DNA from: Mesorhabditis belari
Taxonomy: Eukaryota; Nematoda; Chromadorea; Rhabditida; Rhabditidae
Direction of reading: 5' to 3'
Assembly: GCA_958450365.1 (NCBI GenBank)
Contig: CAUEEP010000731.1
Coordinates: forward strand, 310,001-374,000
Length of the DNA stretch: 64,000 nt
Both the position numbers and the translations under genes were made by a program. The notes under the pieces are model-generated. The model did not search any database, was not told the origin of the DNA, and saw only the letters and a program-made list of their open reading frames with translations. How positions within the stretch are numbered: position 1 is the stretch's first letter; each line of letters begins with the position of its first letter. Of the stretch, positions 12,285 to 24,525 are shown in pieces.

Positions 12285-13787
12285 CCTATACATAGAAGAA
12301 AATCGAAATCACCGCATTTGAAACCAACCGTTTGTTCCTAAAGTGCAAATGCAAGACAATGCAAATAATCAAACTTTGTATCGCTTGTTTCGTATTGCAT
12401 TGCTTGTTCATATGTGCTAATTACGTCCACCCTATTGTTGAATTTAATGCATTTTCAATATATGAGTAAATTGAAACATTTAGTTTTTGTATGAATAAAT
12501 AAGCTTTTTTGTCTTTCGCCAAAAAAGTCCAATTTTTAGCAAATTTGAGACATAAACATTTCCTTAAACAACATTCGTTGGCCGCACCTCCTCCTTTTCG
12601 ATCCACAGCTGACGATCTCTTAACGAATTCTTTACAAAAAAGCCCAGTAAAGCTAGCATGATACAGCAATAATAAGTAACTAGTAAAGAGCATCCAAGTA
12701 GCCAACAAAAAAAATGAATGACATTAGCTGAGGAGAACTAAAATCATTGTTTTCTGTTCGATCAAGCTTCTCAACCGATCAAAAAATGTTTTGCTTCTTC
12801 TCTCAGGTCGTCGAATGGCTCACTGTGAAAAGAGAGATTAGTCGCAGATTAGTCATCCACTTACTTGTAAATATTGTAAAAAAACAATAGTGCTATTCCG
12901 AAAAATATTGAAAATGATCTAAATAAAATTTACTTGCATTTTGGGTTTGTTTTAAGTAAACTTGGCAGTCAGTACTCAGTGAATGGACAGGAAATGGCTC
13001 GTTTTGTTTGCAAGATGTCCTCGAAAAGACGATTTTGAAAAGAAATGCAAATGGATAATTTTATCAAATACTTTGATTGATTTGTGTATGTATGCAAAAA
13101 AACAAAAAACATTTACAGTTTCGGCGGAACAGATTACGAAAAAACACATTACACATTTCCGTTTTTAGCACAATGTATTTGATGAGCGGAAAACGCTCAC
13201 CAACATTTGCGTTTTCCAACGCGGAGTTCCACGTTTTCTGCGCAATCTAAGCCCCGCCCCTTTTTGCGAATGGATGCGCACAGACGGACAGACGTCTCTT
13301 CTGCTTTATATACAGTAGATAGATTTCAAATGATGCCTCGTGTAAGGATCAACAATGGACATCGACCTCGAATGAGGATACGAATGCTCGTTTTGTCGAC
13401 AAGAAATCGTCGAAAAGTCGCCAGTCAAAGTATAAGCTTTGTATCTTTCTTTCATTGTCTTTTATCCGTTCATTTTCTAACTGCTTAACTGCTTAACTGG
13501 CACTGCTTAACTTATAACTGCTTATAACTAAAATTTTTGTGAAAAGATTGTTAAAGTTGATAAGAATAATTTGTCTTTCATCTAATTAAGGTTACTGTGC
13601 AGCATTTTTGTGAACCATCGACTCAATTTCAATCGGATTCAATTCCGTTCATCGACAAGTTTGTCAGAGTTTGTCAGAGATTCATTTGAAAGTTTTTTTT
13701 TGTCATTTTCTTTCATTCACGAAAGTTTATCTGTTAATTATTATTGGCATTCTTTCATATCCATGCAAACTTGTGACGAGGTTTCAC
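12285..13787. other. Intergenic with a promoter-like block near 13245-13330
   Basis: No recognisable gene. A GC box (GCCCCGCCCC at about 13250) is followed by TTATATAC at about 13312 and an ATG at 13330. That ATG opens a very basic frame (arginine-rich, about 50 codons) of unknown identity, possibly a small gene whose splicing I cannot resolve. The repeated words CTGCTTAACT lie at 13480-13520. Confidence 0.3.
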
Positions 13788-15032
13788 CTAAATCGAGTTT
13801 GTAGAAACAGAATTTCGAAAATCTAAACCACCATTAACGAGATCGACAAAAATGACGTCAATGTAGGTGCTGACATCGTCGAGGCATCCCTGCACGATTC
13901 TTTGATCATAGGCTGCAGCGAGGGATTTACAAATCTGAAATTGAACAAAGACAATGAAAGCTTTTGTGCCCATTCTTGCTCACCAAGACCAGCTCATCCT
14001 TGAGTTTCTGCTCGTTGGTGATCTGGTTGTCGAAAAAGTTTCGTGCCTGAACAACAGCTGTATTCAACGACATTTACAGCGTCTATTTTGTCATGATTTT
14101 TAAGTTGTTATGGTGTCTATTTTGAAATGATTTTTATTGAATACTTTCCGCATCTTTCATGTTTTTCGACTACTTTTATATTTTCAGAGATAAAGTCCAA
14201 AAAAATGTTCCACAAAAGAGGCTGGATCTCATTTTAATATCACTTGGCAACTTCTCTAAACTCACTGTATCAATAACTGAAGTACAAAGAGCACAAGTGT
14301 CCACTGGTGTTGTTGTTGTTGTTGTCGTTGTTGTTGTTGTTGCTGTTGTTGTTGTTCTAGTTGTCATCGGCGTTGTGATCACTCCGCATTCACCAATGTC
14401 CGTGCAAATTTCGGTTTGAGTTTTACCTGAAAATAAACGGTAATTCATGTAGTTCACTGGAACAAACCAGCTTGCATATCAGCATAAATCGTGTCAAGAT
14501 TCGATTTCATCCAATCCTGACAATCCTTCACCGCTTGTTTTCCGTAGAAACGCTCCAGAGATTTGCAATCCTGAACAAAGCAATTGTTTTGCAACAAAGC
14601 AACCGAAAGCTCACCTCATTCAACTCTTTACCCACGTCATCCTTTTTCTCGCCTTTTTTGTAGTGAGCTTGAGCCTGAAATCAATTTCATTGTTTTATTT
14701 AGAGCTTGATATACAAAATTGCTTTGCTTTGCTTTTTTTTCCAAAGTTCACCTGATTGACGACATATGTGCACATTGTGCATGGCGGAACGGAGATTGTT
14801 TGCTGAAAATTGGAAAGTCTGGTCTGAATTTCTTGATTTCATTTTGTAACTAGCGTGAACAAACCGCTTTACTTGCTTAACGACAGCTTGAAACTCAGGA
14901 ACTCAGGAAAGATATTTGTATACAAAAATTAGCAAAATTAGCAAAAATCTCTGCACATTTAAATATAGAAAAACTGACCGCCCAGATGACGCCAAGAAGA
15001 GCCAAAGCGATGAGAAGAGCTGTTGAATGCAT
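13788..15032 (-). CDS. Secreted saposin-B protein with threonine-rich linker
   Basis: Seven exons on the minus strand join in frame: 15032-14979, 14802-14752, 14674-14615, 14570-14468, 14426-14266, 14046-13984 and 13934-13788, giving 212 residues. Exon 1 is an 18-residue signal peptide. Domain 1 has the cysteine order CTMCTY, DC, DC, IC, EC typical of a saposin B fold. A run of threonines (about 25 residues) follows and is probably O-glycosylated. Domain 2 repeats the pattern CALCTSVID, ICKSL, GCLDDV and ends without the final cysteine pair. Saposin-like proteins bind lipids, and some nematode members (caenopores) permeabilise membranes in the gut. Here only fold membership is supported. The gene has a broken neighbour copy at 15570-16035. 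Confidence 0.82.
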
Positions 15033-15569
15033 TGAAGAAACAAAAATTTAGATTCAGAACCAAAAGCAGAAACGACTTTGTCGAATGAATGAAGATTTTG
15101 TGCTGTGCAAAGGGGGGATTAGTCTTTGTGTGATAAGCTCAAGACCAATGAAGTACAAAGAAGAAAAATCTCGGCTGCCAACGCGATTATCAGTTCCGGA
15201 TATGGCAAAATATGGTTCTGTTATCGAATTTCCTTTAATTTCTTTCCAATATTCTGCTTGAGTTTATTTCATCAAGCAGATCTGGCTAAAGTTCGCATAA
15301 TGGCACAGATTTTTGCACAGATTTTTGCAATGTGAAGATCAAGCGAATGATAGGCATCACTGGGTTCGGAAACACGGACACTTACCACTCTCCAATTGCT
15401 GTTGTATTTGTTCAAAATAAATGAAACAAAACACTTTTATAATAGAAGTGATTTAAACAAATAAACCTGTCATCCTCTGAACTTTCTAACTCTAACACGG
15501 ATGCAGGATTTTCTGGAACATTTATATGTGCTTATTCACATTTTCAGTTCCTATATCCTCTAGTATCAT

Positions 15570-16035
15570 GAAAAGATGAAAATGGATGTATGGTGGCATG
15601 TTGTGTGTCTCTGTTGTGATCTTGTTGCTGAAGAAGTTACGAGCCTGAAAAAGTCCAGTAATATCTTCAAAATTATATAATAATAATAAAATTAATAATC
15701 AATGTCTTATTTTATACTCACTGTATCAATGGCCGAAGTACAAAGAGCACATGTGTCTATGGGTGTTGTTGTTGTCGTTGTTGTCGTTGTCGTTGTTGTT
15801 GTCGTTGTTGTTGTCGTTGTCGTTGTTGTTGTCGTTGTTGTTGTTGTCGTTGTTGTTGTCGTTGTCGTTGTTGTCGTTGTTGTTGTGGTTGTTGTCGTTG
15901 TTGTTGTGGTTGTTGTGGTTGTTGTGGTTGTTGTTATAGTTGTTCCAGTGGTGGTCGTTGTCATTATTGTCATCGGAGTTGTCATCACTCCACCACATTC
16001 ACTAATATCCGTGCAAATTTGATCAGAAGTTTTAG
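15570..16035 (-). pseudogene. Partial duplicate of the saposin/Thr-rich gene
   Basis: Two exons homologous to exons 5 and 6 of the neighbouring saposin gene are present. The first (16035-15722) starts with ICTDISECGG, then carries an enormously expanded threonine run, then TCALCTSAID and a splice donor. The second, from 15644 downward, begins ARNFF like its paralogue but soon diverges. No signal-peptide exon, upstream domain exons or terminal exon were found. The threonine codons form a (GTT/GTC)n microsatellite on the plus strand at 15763-15945, which explains the long valine and leucine frames there. Confidence 0.7.
15765..15945. repeat. GTT/GTC trinucleotide microsatellite
   Basis: About 60 trinucleotides, mostly GTT and GTC with GTG near the right end, coding for threonine on the minus strand. 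A shorter version (14310-14355) sits in the intact saposin gene. Confidence 0.95.
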
Positions 16036-16526
16036 CTGTAAGTTGAGTATGCTTTGGATGAACTAATAATTATTATTACTAACAAGCAGTTGATGATTAT
16101 CGATGCTAAGAAAAACTTATGTAGTAATCACTTTGAGTTTGTTGCAAAATTTGAAGGCTGTTTCTAACTGGCAGCTTCTACTTGTTGATGAACTAATAAT
16201 TACTTTGTTCTACTGTACTTGTTGTCATTAAAGTACGGTATATTCGGTTATTTTACTATAACTCTTAAATCGTAGCACATAAAAAAGTTATTCACAAAAA
16301 TTCAAATCCATCGAAAGCGTTGTGAAAAATGATTGAAAACAGACATCTGTGCAGATCTTTTTAGCTCAAAGATATTTTGAAAATAAATTTGAGACTCATG
16401 TTTTGTTCTTGTTCTATATTTATTCTTGAGATTTCTTTTTCATTTTAAGCTCAACGTCTTGTGTGTTGTGTGGGAGTGGTTGATCGGGAGCGACTCTAAA
16501 GTTTTTGCCCTTTTTTCTCCCCATCA
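16036..16526. other. Intergenic, no gene seen
   Basis: AT-rich spacer between the saposin fragment and the 3' end of the DEG/ENaC gene. No coding or RNA feature recognised. Confidence 0.5.
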
Positions 16527-19500
16527 TCACTCAAACCGTTTCTGTTTTCCCGGGCGTTTCCAATGTTCGTAGTGTTGATAAAAGATATAGATGATCTCGA
16601 GAATTGTCACCACCGAAGCACCAAGGAATAGCCCAAGTGCTCCTCCAACATCGCCTGAAGTTTTTGCTAAGATTTGGATCTATTTGAACTATTGAAAACT
16701 AAACGGGCGTGCCTAATTTTTGAGAAACTTGCTCTTCTTCCACAGAAGAGATAAGAATGCAAAGTATTACAGAATACAAAATGTACAAAGTACACCTGTA
16801 ATACAAAGTACACCTGTCTTTTATTTCTATATAGCTTTCTATTATCTTTTATTGTCTTATATTAGAGATTTTACGGTCTGCTCTTTTGATCACTCACAGG
16901 CTAGCGTCCAAAAGGTATAGTCAGCATTTTGAGTCCACGTTTCAACGGCGTTCGATTGTAAATAAATGTTGACAATTGCAATGTTTTCTCTAAAAGTCTC
17001 GAAGTCTTCAATCTCCACCTCTATATTTTTGGTAGTCAATTAATAAAACTGAAATCAAATAAATCTTCACCTCTCAAAATCGCTATTGATACGAGATTTT
17101 TGTCGAAACTCCCCAAAATAATCTTTGAAGACGGCGTCGAAAGCAATCTGTAAATATATAAATATGTAAATAAATATATATTGAATCGTTCTGAAAATCT
17201 GGATATAAGCTTCATTTTTGATTCTCTACAACTTTTCCATTGACACCAAAATGGGTTTCTTTTGAGTGCTCAAACTGTCAAATCTGACAATAGCCCGCAG
17301 TTTTCAACTCACCAACCTAATAGCAGAAGGCAGTGGGGTTTATAATCTTTTTGGAAATTTGGCTATAAACCTAATTTTTGATTCTCTACAACTTTTCTAT
17401 TGACACCAAAATGGGTTTCTTTTGAAGAAAGTGCTCAAACTGGGACATCTCCAGTCCTCCATTTTTGAGTCTCACACTTGTCTCAAACACAAACCAAAAC
17501 CCTACTACGAAAAAGGAATCCGCAAATTGCCTGCAAAATGAGCAGAAGTCGTCAATAATAATGGAAATTATTTGGAATGAATTTATGGTTTTATCTTGAA
17601 TAAATTTTAGTTCAAAGTCGGGCAGTTTGCATTTCACCAACCTAATAAATACCCTTATTTTAGTAGTTAAACACATCTATTAAGAAACAAATGCTAAATA
17701 ACAAATTGAACAGCTTGTGCTCATTACTTTTCACTCTTTTTGACATGAATAAGGAGATTGTAGATGTTGAGCTTGTTCACTTGGACGATTAGAATGACTT
17801 TACACGTAAATTTTGGACTACAGTCGACTCTCTCTAGAACGGGACTCTATATAACGGAATGAAATTTTGGCTCCGGTCGACGCTAAGCTATATATAACGG
17901 CATCTCATATAACGGAAACATTTGTTGGTCTCTTCCATTTTGTTATAGAGAGAGTCGACTGCAAATTCAATGTGCAAAACATTTGCAACTACTTGAAAAT
18001 TGTTTCAAAAGAGTTGCTCGGATCTATCTTCAAAGTTACCCCAAGTTGTTGTGATTGAAAGCGAAAGTCCTCGAGTTGAGTGGCGATGAAAGCGGGGAGT
18101 TTCTCGAGAATACACGTCGTCAGATTTGTCTCTTCAAGTGGCACTTTTTTCTAAAAGCATTACCAAAATCGCATTTATTCTCGTTGAAAAAACGCGTCAC
18201 CATCAAAATCTCGATCAATTGTTTCCCGTCGTCTTTTATTGCTTTCCGGGCATCCCATAGAAAGTCCATAATTGGTTGGGTCCAGTACTGAAAGGTGTAA
18301 CGTCTTAAAAACTTTAAATTTTGTCTCAAAAACTTTAAATTTTGTCTTAAAAACTTCAAATTTGTGCCTACCTTTGGAAATTCCTCATGAAAAAATGGCA
18401 CCAACGCCGTATCGTGGATCAAATCGGCGAATTCATTCTTTTTGATCCTTTCCGCCATATACTTAAACATTTTTGAATCTTTACTTTTCACATTTCACAA
18501 AATGAACCTCTGTCAAACGAAAATCAAGATCAAACTTCTTCAGCAGCTCCCAATTCACTACATCCGAGGGTTTCTTTTTAAGAAGAAAGTCAAATGATCG
18601 CAAATTTTTCAACGAATCGCTCTCCTAAGGAAAGTTTTAGTAAAAAAGTAAAAAAAGAGAAATTCAAACGTTTTTCAAAATGTGCACCACATCGATGCAC
18701 TCATTATTTTGTTTGATGAGCATATCGATGATCGGATACGATTCATTGAGTTTTTCCTCGAATGGCCAGCCACGAGACGCTAATCTGTTTGCAATTGTAT
18801 GATCAGAACGACTTTATTTTCTGATCTTTTTGTTCTTGAAGACATACTCAAAAGAAAACACTCAAATTTTGATATTTTCCTACTTTCTCTTGTTCTCTCT
18901 GTAGGCTCTAAGTAGAAGAAGGGTCGTTTTGAATGTGGGCAAGTCGACGCGCGGGAGCTCTTCCAAAACGAAACGAACCTTTGCCACTATTGCGTCCGTC
19001 TGCAAACGCTGTTGAAAAAAGATTCAAATTTATAGACTCACAAAGTTTTGAGTCACATAAGCAGAATCTTGACATTGTAGAGGAATCTTTTTATAAACGC
19101 GCCTTCCATCCGCTTCAACGCGAATCAATTGCTTTTCGATACTTGGAACGCTTAGATTCTGTATTAAATGAATGATTTTTTTTTAAAAAATCAATAAGCA
19201 AACCTTTTTCGTTAAATCATATTTATTGGAGGTGAGCGGAAAGATTTGTTTTGGGAGAAATGTGATTTCCTGAAATTTGTTGAAGAATTCAAATCAACTA
19301 GAGAATTCAATTGTGTTTTAAAATACACATGGATGTGTTTTAATTAAAGGATTTTAAAGGATTTTAGGGGATTTTAGAGGATTTTAGAGGATTTTAGCTT
19401 ATTTTAGCGTCTACTTGTTGCGATAGATACTCGGTTGATTCACACGCCGGCTGACAACGGACTCCAATCTCGGCGCTCAGATTTGCTTGTAATCTGAAAA

Positions 19501-22500
19501 AGTGAACTCGCAAAGAAATATTCAAAATTGCTCAAATCGCAAAAAAGCACATTGATCACAAATTTAATCAAAATTTTCACTAAAGCACAACAATTTTAAT
19601 GCTGTTAACAAAGCGAAGAAAAGTTTGAAATTACTGACTAAAAGAACTGTCATAGCATTACTGATTGACTGATCTGCGTGCACTGACCTTCTTTGATAGG
19701 GCAACATACAGCTAAAGTACAAGTCGAGGTCACATTCCTTTCGAAGAGCTGGCAATGAAAAGTGAAAGGTATCGATTTAAACTAACATTTCTCTTTCGTC
19801 AGAAATTCTCGCAATGAGCAGTTGCATTGTTTTTCGAACTTCTCGTGTACTAGTTGACCAAGACAACCTCTGTTAGATAAGTCATATGAAAATTGAGAAA
19901 AGGTACTTGATTTCATTGATAGAAGAGCTTGACGATGCTACTTGACAAGATGGACCGGGGAGCTTTTTACGCTGAAAGAATTTGATTTTGATGTAGATTT
20001 GGAAAGTTTCCGTAAGAACATTAGCTGGATTCTAACGGAAAAACATCATCTTGACCCCTTTATGCTCAACTTTTAATCTTTTAGACCAATCTATTAAGCA
20101 GGCGAACATTTTTTATTTTGAAAGGGAGATTGACGGACATTCCTGGTGAAACGCCGATTCCCTCTGATGTTGTGATTGGACGTTCGTTTTGATCGAAGAT
20201 TAACACCTAGATGTTGAATTTGTTATCTGAATCTGGAAAGTACCTAGATAAGAAGCTAAATTAAAGAAAGATTTTTGAGCCAGACAACGATAATAATATC
20301 TTTGCACCCGAAATCCGATCTCGGCCTGATCGTTCGCCACTCGACCACACGTGTCCGTTCGCTCGTAGCTCTCCGCGTTCAGCACCAACTGGAGACCGTG
20401 TTTTTTGCCTGAACTTCGGTGAGATTAGAAAGTCAAATTTTGAGTCATTTCAAAGAAAACCCGTGCATTTCTTTTCTCAAGATCAAAACTTGAATCTTTC
20501 GGCTTTTGATTACAAGTTACATACCTGAGTTGGTGATTTCAATCGTGTTGTTCAAGTCCAAATTGAGTGCCCAACAGATGCCATCGAGTGTCCAGAACTG
20601 AGTCCACATCTCTGGGGTACATCGTGTTCCATTCGGTAAGATGCAGCTAAACACTTTACTTGACATCAATCAACAACGCATTGTTACTAGAAAACATTTT
20701 TGTTTCCTTCTGTTTTTGGGTGTAGACGATTGCACATACAATATTTTGATACCTGTACAAGACATTCAGCTATTACTTGCCCAGTTCTCTTGTCCCTTTT
20801 CTTGCTTTTTTGAAAATAGGCATCAAAATAGTCAGCCAAGATTAAAATTGATCGCCTAAACACCAACCCGGCTAACATCGTTTTGATGTCATGTGTAGCG
20901 TGGCGTAAAAACTCGACCGCAGGCCAATCTGCGGCTGCGGTGATCACCTAGGAGTTTGTTTTGTTGTTTTTTTTGGGGCTCTACAAATTTCCCGAAGGTC
21001 AACTAACCTGTTCAAAGTAAGGGCTAGTCACAGCGTCTATTAGGGCATCATCGTCTAACGCAGCGGTTGTCACGACTGGGAATAACTTGTTTTGGAGATC
21101 CTTGTCGAGCAGATAACTTTGCCTGAAAAGTATGAAAATTTTACGTAAAAGTTGGCTATTTAAATTGAGAATGTTTTATCGGGCGAGTTTTTACCGAAAT
21201 TGATTATTGTTGCAAATGGCGATCGCCGGGAAAGCGACTTGCTCTCGATATTCGATCTCGACATTCGTTGAGACCGGATTTGATGCGTATTTTTGAATCT
21301 AAAAGAATAAATACAACAACTGCTTATCTATTAGGTTGGCGACATTGAAATTTCGTTTTAGAGCAACAACAAAATTTATTCGTAAAAATAAACTAGAAAC
21401 AATTAATCAACAATAGATTCCCCACAGCTACCGATAACATTTTTGCTATCTTTGACGCAAATTCCGGATACTCTCTTGAAAGAATTGTGCTGGTTTTGAT
21501 TAAAAGAAAGCAGAGACCTATTTTTTGATGTCGTCAATGTTCTGGAACTTGTGGCTTTCGAGTGAATGCCGAATACTTCGAAATAAATGGTAGTCAGACG
21601 GGGCAATATCTGGACTATAAGGCGGATGAGCTAGAAGTTCCCAGCCCAATTGCTCAATCTTCTCTTGCTCCCAGCCCAATTGCTCAATCTTCTCTTGCGT
21701 AATTTTGGCAACGTGAGGACAGGCATTGTCTTGTAGCAATCGCACCGTTGTCGGATCAATTCCTTTTGAGCGAAGAACCGCGTCCGCGCGATCTAGTTGT
21801 TGAACGTAAAGATATTCATCAACAGTCTGACCAGAAATTAACACTTCGAAATGAACCAGACCTCGGATATTTCACCAAACCGACAGCATAACTTTCTTTC
21901 CGTGAAAATCTGGTTTAGATATTGGCTTTGGAATTTCTCTCGGGTCGAGCCATTGTCTTATCCTTGTAATATTGTCATAATGAATCCATTTCTTATCAGG
22001 AGTCAAAATTGCATCCCAAAATCCACTATTCTTGGAAATTATAAGCAAATTTCCTGAACAAAGAACGCTGATGGCTTTGCTTGCATCGCTTAGTGAATGT
22101 GGAATCCATTTTCCAGCTTTATTGAGCTTGCCCAATTCATGCAAAAGGTTTTCGGTTGTTTTATGATCACAATTAAAATATTCCGCAAGTTCACATGTAG
22201 CCTTTATCGGATCACTTTCGATTATCTGCTTCAAATCATTGTTTGTCCTCGTCCCAGATCTTCCAGACTTCCGTCACCCTTTCGAAATCTTTTGAACCAG
22301 TGTTGACATTGATGAACAGTGATAACATCTTTCTCAAATACGTTGCAAAGTGATTGATGCGATTCAGTCGCTGTTTTTTCATGTTTGAAATCGTACAGCA
22401 ACAAATGCGAAGTCGATATTTTGAGGTCGTCTAGCATCTATAAGATTTTTTTATTGAAATTCTTCAACTGGAAATAAAGAAAAGAGGCGTAATAAAGCAC

Positions 22501-22901
22501 AATAATTATATCTTTAAAACAGAAGAGATAAAACAGTAATAGTATCCACAGTGTTAAAATCCATAAAGAGCAACGCAAACCAAATTTCAATGTCACCAAC
22601 CTGATAGTATACATATGTATAACAATCTGTAAAAGGGGTTGGAAAACGGGAAAAAACATGTTATGGTGCAATAGAGTGACTTTTTATTAAAGAAAAGGGC
22701 TTACCTGTTGAAAGATCTGGTAGGTTGTCAATGCGAGGAAGACAAGAATCACCGAAAGCCAGAGACATCTGAAAAGCGAAAAGGAAATGACTCTTGGGAA
22801 ATGAAGACTTCCCCTCACCTCACCCATTTGTTCTTTTCAACCAAATATCTGAAGCCACCGAGGCCGATCTCTTTGACGATCGGCTGCTGATCGTCTCGCA
22901 T
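16527..22901 (-). CDS. DEG/ENaC (ASIC-family) channel subunit with enlarged ectodomain
   Basis: Amiloride-sensitive sodium-channel family, plasma membrane. Exons 1-17 join in consistent phase: 22901-22819, 22768-22705, 21298-21195, 21122-21008, 20947-20868, 20646-20525, 20408-20308, 20206-20108, 19971-19907, 19869-19787, 19748-19688, 19493-19415, 19269-19204, 19158-19042, 19008-about 18900, 18784-18670 and 18624-18508. Later exons include 18287-18164, 18131-18040, 17147-17071, about 17015-16898 and 16654-16527. TM1 is in exon 2 (LWLSVILVFLALTTYQ). Hallmarks follow in order: FPAIAICNNNQFR, DGICWALN, FDQNERP, CNCS, CQPACESTEYLS, and pre-TM2/TM2 DVGGALGLFLGASVVTILEI. Between the cysteine-rich region and TM2 lie about eight extra exons (roughly 300 residues) I cannot match to the family. 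Two junctions, near 18500 and 17050, do not keep frame in my hands; small errors, decay or missed exons are possible. Intron 2 carries a mariner. Confidence 0.82.
17220..17660. repeat. Two adjacent MITE-like repeat copies
   Basis: Both contain GATTCTCTACAACTTTT, GACACCAAAATGGGTTTCTTTTG (split here for length) and a terminus CACCAACCTAATA. The first ends at about 17325 and the second at about 17655. The same family occurs at 51380-51770, in part as an inverted pair. The CACCAACCTAAT end resembles mariner termini, so these are probably mariner-derived non-autonomous elements sitting in an intron of the channel gene. Confidence 0.65.
17819..17961. repeat. Pogo/Tigger-like MITE
   Basis: A 143-bp element with inverted ends CAGTCGACTCTCTCT and AGAGAGAGTCGACTG and internal TATAACGG words. 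The end sequence is typical of short pogo/Tigger-type elements. It lies in an intron of the channel gene. Confidence 0.7.
18300..18365. repeat. Three 21-bp tandem repeats in an intron
   Basis: The unit AAAACTTTAAATTTTGTCTT (plus one base) is repeated three times with few differences between two channel exons. Read through, the frame stays open, so retention would add residues rather than stop translation. Confidence 0.8.
19345..19410. repeat. Degenerate 10-11 bp tandem (GATTTTAGAG)
   Basis: About six imperfect copies of AGGATTTTAG lie in an intron of the channel gene, abutting exon 12. The motif resembles repeated 3' splice sites on neither strand in particular. No function is visible. Confidence 0.7.
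21331..22608 (-). mobile_element. Decayed but full-length mariner transposon
   Basis: The left end (TTAGGTTGGCGACATTGAAA) and the right end (its inverse with two or three changes) bound a 1.28 kb element inserted at TA. The minus strand carries a mariner transposase in at least three frames: the N-terminal helix-turn-helix (22437-22231, including CQHWFKRFRKGDGSLED); the middle (22234-21872) with the first catalytic Asp in TPDKKWIHYDN; and the C-terminal part (21844-21518) with LLQDNACPH and YSPDIAPSDYHLF, the second and third Asp of the D,D34D triad. A 21-bp tandem duplication (EKIEQLGWE twice) lies just upstream of the third Asp. It is not functional as it stands. It sits in intron 2 of the channel gene, in the same orientation. 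Confidence 0.88.
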
Positions 22902-24520
22902 TGATGAAACTTATCTGATTTTCACGCTGGTAAGTGGAAAGCAAAAGCAACTTTGGAAGTGTGCTACGTCAAGCGAAGGGTTGAATTACACTATCAAAGC
23001 TTCAAAGTTAAATAACTAAAAGGTCTGCAAAAGTAAGATCACTTTTATGGTGTTCGGGGCTATTTCGACGAAACGATTTGTGGGGAAGTTTAAGAAAAAT
23101 GACCTTGATTGGTTTGAGTAGTTGGGGGAAGATTGCACAGGGGAACGCTTTTGCTGATCAATGATAGATTTGTGGTGTTAACGAAAGCCAATCAGTAAAG
23201 TTGAAAAAATCATATTGATTTCGAGACAGCAATCGAATCGATAGAAATCGCTTGAAAACTTTAGTCCTTATTGTTTCATAGTCAATCTGATGAGCGTCAT
23301 TTTGATTGAAAGCTATGATAGGTGATCTTGTCAAGCCCGTAATCGAAGAACCAACCTAAGCCTGAGCTTGAAGTAGTTGATCCACGTGAAGTCGACTGTG
23401 AGATCTTCATCAAAGTCAAAGCATTCAATCACTTGCACAGTTGTTGTGCAGTTTGTGTATTGGGAACGAGTTGTAGGCCAGGAATCTTTCCAAGTGTCGC
23501 CGGAAGAATGCCAGTCATTGTAAACATTTCACGGCCGCGTTAGCAAGAATTGTGTTTCATTGCTGAAGAAGACAAGTTGATTTCTGTGTCATTTCTCTCT
23601 TTGTCAAGTGAAACTTATCGCTTACCAATTGATACATTTTCGTGGCTTTTGGATAGTTTCTACCCGGTGAAGCACGATGCCAAACTATTTGTCCCGTCGC
23701 AATCTTCAAACGAAAATCATTACATTCCTTACACATAAATTAGACTATGAACTCAGAAAGATGTTCATCATTTGAATGATTTCCAGTCGTTCCCTTGGCC
23801 TTTTATATTGGCTTTGCATCAGATCTCTGTTTTTTCGAATTTTAAATAGAAATTCTCTCTGCAAATGCAATGGTCTAAAATTCTCAGCATAGATTATTGT
23901 ACGATATTTTCCCTGTCAAGTTCAATCCACCCACTCCGTTCACTGAAATGACATTTGAGTAAATGTAAATTTCAATTTTTTAGAGTTTAATTGTATTTTA
24001 CAAAGCTTTCATATTGAAAGAGGACTCAAGCCTAACATTCGTCGTTCTAGAGTCAATTCAAATATTCTACAGTATCTTGTAGTCTGCTAAAGAACAGACA
24101 TTTGGTTTATCGTTTCTACAGCGATGAATGGTTTGTGGTCACTGGTGACGATAGAGAGAAAAGCTAAGATATTAGTGACAAGTTGACTAAACGACTCACT
24201 CCGATACTTGATGGTGCCAATGATTTGGTGCGTTTTGTTATAAGAGAAAAGTTACAAAAGACTTATACAAAAGATCTGCTGGGATGAAATTATCTAGTGC
24301 TTCTCTTTGTTAACATTTCCCCTCCCAGATTTCCCCGATCGCTCTCATCCCAGCTGCTTTCGCCATTTACTTTTCAATGACCAACAATCGGTTGACACTC
24401 GTGATTCGGTATTTATATAAAAAGTTTTTTAAAACATCGATTTTCTTTAGCCTTTTGGCCACAGCGGAAAATGTGAACAAGTTGATTGCGTGTTTCCTTC
24501 AAACCATTCTCATTTTTTGT
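22902..24520. other. Intergenic with a possible oxidoreductase relic
   Basis: No intact gene. On the plus strand near 23380-23530 a frame reads DPREVDCEIFIKVKAFNH, then continues with little similarity. The first part resembles the N-terminus of medium-chain dehydrogenase/quinone-reductase proteins. Stops in the preceding 40 bases make it a fragment at best. The rest is AT-rich sequence in which I see nothing. Confidence 0.3.
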
Positions 24521-24525
24521 AGCCT

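Noticed and set aside
15702..16022. Long valine-only and leucine-only open frames
   Set aside because: They are translations of the GTT/GTC microsatellite; the true sense is the minus strand, where it codes for threonine inside a saposin-type exon.
15765..19410. CRISPR-like arrays from the regular repeats
   Set aside because: Repeats are microsatellites or degenerate 10-21 bp tandems with no unique spacers, and the DNA is eukaryotic.
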